From: a virus | DNA: 24,410 nucleotides | Virus record (IMG/VR): IMGVR_UViG_3300006945_000006 | Location: 1-24,410 of that record | Strand: one strand, 5' to 3' | Shown: piece after piece, positions 20,914 through 24,410 of the stretch | How the letters are laid out: each line of letters begins with the position of its first letter | How positions within the stretch are numbered: the stretch's first letter is position 1 | Made by a program: the position numbers and the translations under genes | Notes under the pieces: generated by a model | Seen by the model: only the letters and a program-made list of their open reading frames with translations | The model's database searches: none | What the model was told of the DNA's origin: nothing

Positions 20914-21249
20914 TCACTTGGCGAGGGCAAACTTGCCGCGCTCGGTCTTGGTGAAGCGGGACTCCTTGGCCTTGGTCGTGATCTCGCGGAGGATGGCGGC
21001 GTACAGCGTGGCGGCGGGCGTCTTGCCGTTGGGGCTGGTCCAGTACCCCTTCGCGGCCATCGCGTCGATCATCTCCTGGCAGGTCATCGCCTGGCCCGTC
21101 TCGCCCAGCACCTTGGCGGCGGCGTCCAGGCAGCCGACCTTCTTCGGCTTGGCCTCGGCTTCGGGCTTGGCCTTGGCGGGCTTCGCCTTCGGGGCCTTCT
21201 TGCCCGCGTCCGCCGGGGCCTCGGTCTTGGGGGTCTTCTTCTTCGCCAT
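20914..21249 (-). CDS. HARE-HTH domain protein with Lys/Ala/Pro-rich N-terminus (111 aa)
   Basis: The first 37 residues form a basic KAKPAKAKPEAE-like tail, histone H1-like in composition. Residues about 38-111 match the HARE-HTH winged-helix fold (LDAAAKVLGETGQAMTCQEMIDAMAAKGYW, then TPAATLYAAILREITTKAKESRFTKTERGKFALAK), the fold also seen at the start of the RNA polymerase delta subunit and in some restriction and chromatin proteins. The ATG at 21249 has GGGAG 8 nt upstream. It is transcribed against its neighbours, so it probably has its own promoter in the 21250-21389 gap. Likely a DNA-binding regulator or nucleoid protein. Confidence 0.8.
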   Translation of the reverse strand: MAKKKTPKTEAPADAGKKAPKAKPAKAKPEAEAKPKKVGCLDAAAKVLGETGQAMTCQEMIDAMAAKGYWTSPNGKTPAATLYAAILREITTKAKESRFTKTERGKFALAK

Positions 21250-21389
21250 GTTGCGTCTCCCTGTACGGGGTTGCGGAAATCGGCGACGCGACCGTCGCGC
21301 TGCCAACGTCAGGGCAGTCAGTTACCTCGCGTTCCGCCATACAGCAAGCGCAGTTCGAGCGGAATTCTGAAGGTTTTTCCGGGGGCGCG
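21250..21389. promoter_or_regulatory. Divergent gap between HARE-HTH gene and packaging genes
   Basis: 140 bp separating a leftward and a rightward start. It contains a 6-bp stem hairpin (21283-21288 with 21293-21298, GCGACG/CGTCGC) and an A/T-richer stretch near 21360-21378. Promoters in both directions are expected here. No clear consensus boxes or copies of the 41-bp element are seen. Confidence 0.45.
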
Positions 21390-21614
21390 ATGATGGCCGA
21401 GGACCGTGAACATTCGCCGACGGGCGGCCTGAACCCGAACGCCCTGAGCGTGGCGGACGCCGCCCGGCTGCTCACGCGGATCGGCGGCCGGCCGGTCACC
21501 GCGGAGATGCTCCAGGCCGACATCGGCGCGGGAGCACCGACCAACGCCGACGGGACGATCAACCTCGTCCACTACGCCGCCTGGCTGCTGAAGGAGACGG
21601 GCCGTGGCGATTGA
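21390..21614 (+). CDS. Small terminase-associated protein (74 aa), paralogous to TerL N-terminus
   Basis: 74 residues with SVADAARLLTRIGGRPVTAEM and ADGTINLVHYAAWLLKE. The same pattern (RLL, then an AG turn, then L-x-x-Y-x-AWLL) is found in the N-terminal 60 residues of the adjacent large terminase. An MerR/HTH-like DNA-binding role, such as a small terminase, is a reasonable inference but not shown. It overlaps the terminase start by 11 nt. The ATG has GGGGG about 4-8 nt upstream and a second ATG directly after. Confidence 0.7.
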   Translation: MMAEDREHSPTGGLNPNALSVADAARLLTRIGGRPVTAEMLQADIGAGAPTNADGTINLVHYAAWLLKETGRGD

Positions 21615-23871
21615 CCCGCGCAAGCTGCGACCGAGCGAGCTGTGCCGGCTGCTCAACTCGACCCCGCTGGGCGAGGTGATCAACGAGCGGCAGCTCCACC
21701 GCCATCGGAGCCGGGCCGGCCTGCGCATCGGCGACGCCCGGCACGTGGACCTGCTGCGCTACGTCGCCTGGCTGTTGCAGCTGCGACACGCGCCGAGGCC
21801 CGAGCCGGACGGCGACCCCTACGAGAAGCTCAAGGGGCGTGCCCGCGCCCGGAACATCGCCCTGTCGCTGGCCGGCCGGGACATCGGCGAGTTGCCGGCG
21901 GTTGTGAACCCGGGGCGGAAGGCGCAGGCCGAATCCAACTTCCGCTTCTTCTGCGAGTCGTACTTCCCGCTGACCTTCCACCTGCCGTGGTCCAAGGACC
22001 ACCTGAAGGTCATCGCCCGCATCGAACAGGCCGTGTTGCGCGGCGGCCTGTTCGCGCTGGCCATGCCGCGCGGCAGCGGCAAGAGCACCATCTGCGAGTG
22101 CGCCTGCATCTGGGCCGTGCTGTACGGGCACCGCGAGTTCGTGTGCCTGATCGGCTCGGACGAGGGGCACGCGATGGACATGCTCGACTCCATCAAGATG
22201 GAGCTGGACGGCAACGACCTCTTGCTGGAGGACTTCCCCGAGGTCGTCTACCCGATCCAGTGCCTCGACGGCATTGCTAACCGCTGCAAGGGTCAGCTCT
22301 ACAAGGGTGAGCGGACGCACATTGGCTGGACGGCCAGGGAGATCGTGCTGCCGACGGTCCCCGAGAGCAAGGCGAGCGGGGCCATCATCAAGGTCGCGGG
22401 CATCACCGGCCGCATCCGCGGCATGAAGTACAAGCGGGCCGACGGCAAGACGGTGCGGCCCAGCCTCGTCGTCCTCGACGACCCTCAGACCGACGAGTCG
22501 GCGCGGTCGCTGTCGCAGTGTGCCACGCGCGAGAGCATTCTGGCGGGAGCGGTGTTGGGTTTGGCCGGCCCCGGCAAGAAGATCAGCGGCATCATGCCCT
22601 GCACGGTGATCCGGCCGGGCGACATGGCCGACAACATCCTCGACCGCGACAAGCACCCGGAGTGGAACGGCGAGCGCACCAAGATGGTCTACTCATTCCC
22701 CGCCAACGAAAAGCTCTGGCAGCAGTACGCCGAGCTGCGCGCCGAGAGCATGCGCCAGGGGAACGCCGGCGAGGAGGCCACCGAGTTCTATCGTCAGAAC
22801 CGAGAGGCTATGGACGCGGGGGTGGTCGTCGCCTGGCCGGAGCGGTTCAACCACGACGAGCTGTCGGCCGTCCAGCACGCCATGAACCTGAAGCTCCAGG
22901 ACGAGGCCGCCTTCTTCGCCGAGTACCAGAACGAGCCCTTGCCCGAGGAGGTCGCCGGCGACGACGAGCTGACGGCCGACCAGATCGCCGGCAAGCTCAA
23001 CCGGATGAAGCGCGGCGAGGTGCCCATCGGCTGCAACCACCTGACCACGTTCATCGACGTGCAGGCCAACCTGCTCTTCTACGTCGTGGCGGCCTGGGAG
23101 GACGACTTCACCGGCTACGTCATTGACTACGGCACCTTCCCCGACCAGAAGCGGCCGTACTTCACCCTCCGCGACGCCCGCCTTACGCTGGCAGGAGTGA
23201 CCGGGGCGGCCGGCCTCGAAGGGGCCATCTACGCGGGCCTGGAAAAGCTGACCATCAACCTGCTCGGCCGCGCCTGGCGGCGGGACGACGGGGCCGAGCT
23301 GCGGGTCGAGCGCTGCCTGATCGACGCCAACTGGGGCTCGGCGACCGATGTGGTCTACCAGTTCTGCCGGCAGTCGGCCCACGCGGGGATCGTGCTGCCC
23401 AGCCACGGGCGGTTCGTGGGCGCGTCGAGTCAGCCGTTCAGCGAGTACAAGCGCCGGCCGGGCGACCGCGTCGGGCACAACTGGCGCATCCCCAACGTCC
23501 ACGGCAAGCGGGCCGTGCGGCACGGGGTCTTCGACACCAACTACTGGAAGTCCTTCGTCCACGCCCGCTTGGCCGTGCCGATGGGCGACCGGGGATGCCT
23601 GTCGCTCTTCGGCGACAAGCCGGAGATGCACCGTCTCTTCGCGGAGCACCTGACCGCCGAGTACCGGGTGAAGACCGAGGGCCGCGGCCGCACCGTGGAC
23701 GAGTGGAAGCCGCGGCCGGAGCGGGGCGACAACCACTGGCTCGACTGCCTGGTCGGTTGCGCCGTGGCGGCTTCCATGCAGGGCGTGGTCTTGCCGGGCA
23801 CGGACGGCCAGGCTCCCGCCAAGCGCGAGCGCCTCAGCTTCGCCAAGATGCAGAAAACCAAACGCCGTTGA
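21604..23871 (+). CDS. Terminase large subunit (755 aa)
   Basis: The motor that cuts and packages DNA. An N-terminal helical domain (1-80) is followed by the ATPase with Walker A MPRGSGKST (154-162) and Walker B SLVVLDDPQTDE (287-298). The nuclease domain begins near FIDVQANLLFYV (D485), with D574 in CLIDANWGS and D714 in HWLDCLVGC as candidate metal ligands. Length is in the range of gpA-type terminases. The start is GTG at 21604 with AAGGAG 7 nt upstream. It is unusual that it lies about 13 kb from the portal and on the other strand. Confidence 0.93.
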   Translation: MAIDPRKLRPSELCRLLNSTPLGEVINERQLHRHRSRAGLRIGDARHVDLLRYVAWLLQLRHAPRPEPDGDPYEKLKGRARARNIALSLAGRDIGELPAVVNPGRKAQAESNFRFFCESYFPLTFHLPWSKDHLKVIARIEQAVLRGGLFALAMPRGSGKSTICECACIWAVLYGHREFVCLIGSDEGHAMDMLDSIKMELDGNDLLLEDFPEVVYPIQCLDGIANRCKGQLYKGERTHIGWTAREIVLPTVPESKASGAIIKVAGITGRIRGMKYKRADGKTVRPSLVVLDDPQTDESARSLSQCATRESILAGAVLGLAGPGKKISGIMPCTVIRPGDMADNILDRDKHPEWNGERTKMVYSFPANEKLWQQYAELRAESMRQGNAGEEATEFYRQNREAMDAGVVVAWPERFNHDELSAVQHAMNLKLQDEAAFFAEYQNEPLPEEVAGDDELTADQIAGKLNRMKRGEVPIGCNHLTTFIDVQANLLFYVVAAWEDDFTGYVIDYGTFPDQKRPYFTLRDARLTLAGVTGAAGLEGAIYAGLEKLTINLLGRAWRRDDGAELRVERCLIDANWGSATDVVYQFCRQSAHAGIVLPSHGRFVGASSQPFSEYKRRPGDRVGHNWRIPNVHGKRAVRHGVFDTNYWKSFVHARLAVPMGDRGCLSLFGDKPEMHRLFAEHLTAEYRVKTEGRGRTVDEWKPRPERGDNHWLDCLVGCAVAASMQGVVLPGTDGQAPAKRERLSFAKMQKTKRR

Positions 23872-23944
23872 CCATTCCCAACCGCCGGACAGCGCACTGA
23901 TCGCTGGGCGAAGGTCGCTGTGGGCAACTCCCAGGAGATGTCCC

Positions 23945-24154
23945 ATGCGACCGTTCGATAACTCGGACCTTACCCCGCAAGACCGCTTCCGTGAGATCGC
24001 CGCTGTGCTCGCCGTCGGCGTGCTGCGCCTGCGCGCACGGGCCGCGACCTTTGCCGATCCGGACGAGCATTCCGCCCCGGAAAATCCCGAGAAAACCGGC
24101 GACAGTTGCCTTGAGCTTTCCGCGAAAACCGTGCTCAGTGTCCACACGGGTTAA
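23945..24154 (+). CDS. Small conserved unknown protein (69 aa)
   Basis: 69 residues: MRPFDNSDLTPQDRFREIAAVLAVGVLRLRAR, a Pro/Glu-rich middle, and a C-terminal ELSAKTVLSVHTG. I recall short proteins with this RFREIAAVLAxGVLRLR helix and LSVHTG end downstream of phage terminases in planctomycetes, annotated hypothetical. AGGAG is 7 nt before the ATG. No domain is recognised. Confidence 0.6.
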   Translation: MRPFDNSDLTPQDRFREIAAVLAVGVLRLRARAATFADPDEHSAPENPEKTGDSCLELSAKTVLSVHTG

Positions 24155-24189
24155 CCATTTCCGAGACACCGAGAAAGGAGAACAACGAC

Positions 24190-24410
24190 GTGGACCTGAA
24201 CATTGGCAAAGAACTAGCCGCACTCCAGCGGATGACCGTCAAAGAGCTACGAAACCGGTACGCCGAAGTCTTCGGCGAACCGACCAACGCCAACAACCGG
24301 GCCTGGCTCGTGAAGCGCCTCGCCTGGCGGCTGCAGGCCCTGGCCGAGGGCGACCTGTCTGAACGCGCCCGCCGGCGGGCCGCCGAGTTGGCCAGCGACG
24401 CCGACCTGCG
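24190..24410 (+). CDS. DUF2924 family protein, N-terminal part (cut by window edge)
   Basis: Starts at GTG 24190 with AGGAG 9 nt upstream and stays open to the edge (73 codons). The sequence LAALQRMTVKELRNRYAEVFGEPTNANN then AWLVKRLAWRLQALAEG is typical of DUF2924, a family common in phages and prophages, often near recombinase-type genes. Function unknown. The next genes, possibly a site-specific recombinase, would be beyond the window. Confidence 0.82.
   Translation, partial: MDLNIGKELAALQRMTVKELRNRYAEVFGEPTNANNRAWLVKRLAWRLQALAEGDLSERARRRAAELASDADL

Noticed and set aside
1-24410. tRNA, rRNA or CRISPR features
   Set aside because: Reading both strands I saw no cloverleaf-like segment with conserved T-arm sequence and no regularly spaced repeats. 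A tRNA or covariance model search could still overturn this.

Overview
The window looks like part of a tailed-phage genome (Caudoviricetes), either a prophage or a phage contig. The DNA is GC-rich, with strong G/C preference at third codon positions. Several small conserved proteins (9193-9522, 21390-21614, 23945-24154, DUF2924 at the right edge) and an ECF-like sigma factor remind me of Planctomycetes of the Gemmata type, so I infer a planctomycete host. This is recognition from memory, not a search result. No integrase, lysis gene, tRNA or host flank is visible, so lifestyle cannot be decided.

Layout. Positions 1-8866 are a leftward morphogenesis operon. In transcription order it holds a small conserved protein, portal, a fused prohead protease-major capsid protein, a DUF2190 capsid protein, three head-tail or tail completion proteins, a small unknown, tail tube, a secreted trypsin-like protease, tail assembly chaperone G with a -1 frame extension, and the tape measure (cut by the window edge). 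Positions 8867-9192 are a regulatory gap. From 9193 genes run rightward: an unknown, a sigma factor, then a recombination and replication set (PD-(D/E)XK exonuclease, Sak4-like ATPase, DUF669 protein, RusA-like resolvase with zinc fingers, SF2 helicase, PrimPol-helicase). A structured, iteron-like region follows at 17159-17339 and may be the origin. Next come an HNH nuclease that appears frameshifted, a ParB-methyltransferase, a zinc-finger protein and two nucleotide-metabolism proteins (DUF5664/MazZ-like and DUF1937). A short leftward cassette (HARE-HTH protein plus zinc ribbon, 20720-21249) interrupts, and the window ends with the packaging genes (small partner, large terminase) and two small genes.

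The strongest unusual signal is regulatory. A 41-bp inverted repeat with one mismatch (8889-8929 and 10294-10334) brackets the sigma factor gene. Its two copies lie 22 and 23 bp upstream of the first genes of the leftward structural operon and the rightward recombination operon. I read this as a matched pair of outward promoters or operators, possibly served by the sigma factor encoded between them.

Other points of interest are the putative iteron origin, repeats that sit in protein linkers (the protease-capsid junction, the PrimPol linker and the DUF1937 tail), intercistronic hairpin repeats, and a secreted protease gene embedded in the tail operon.
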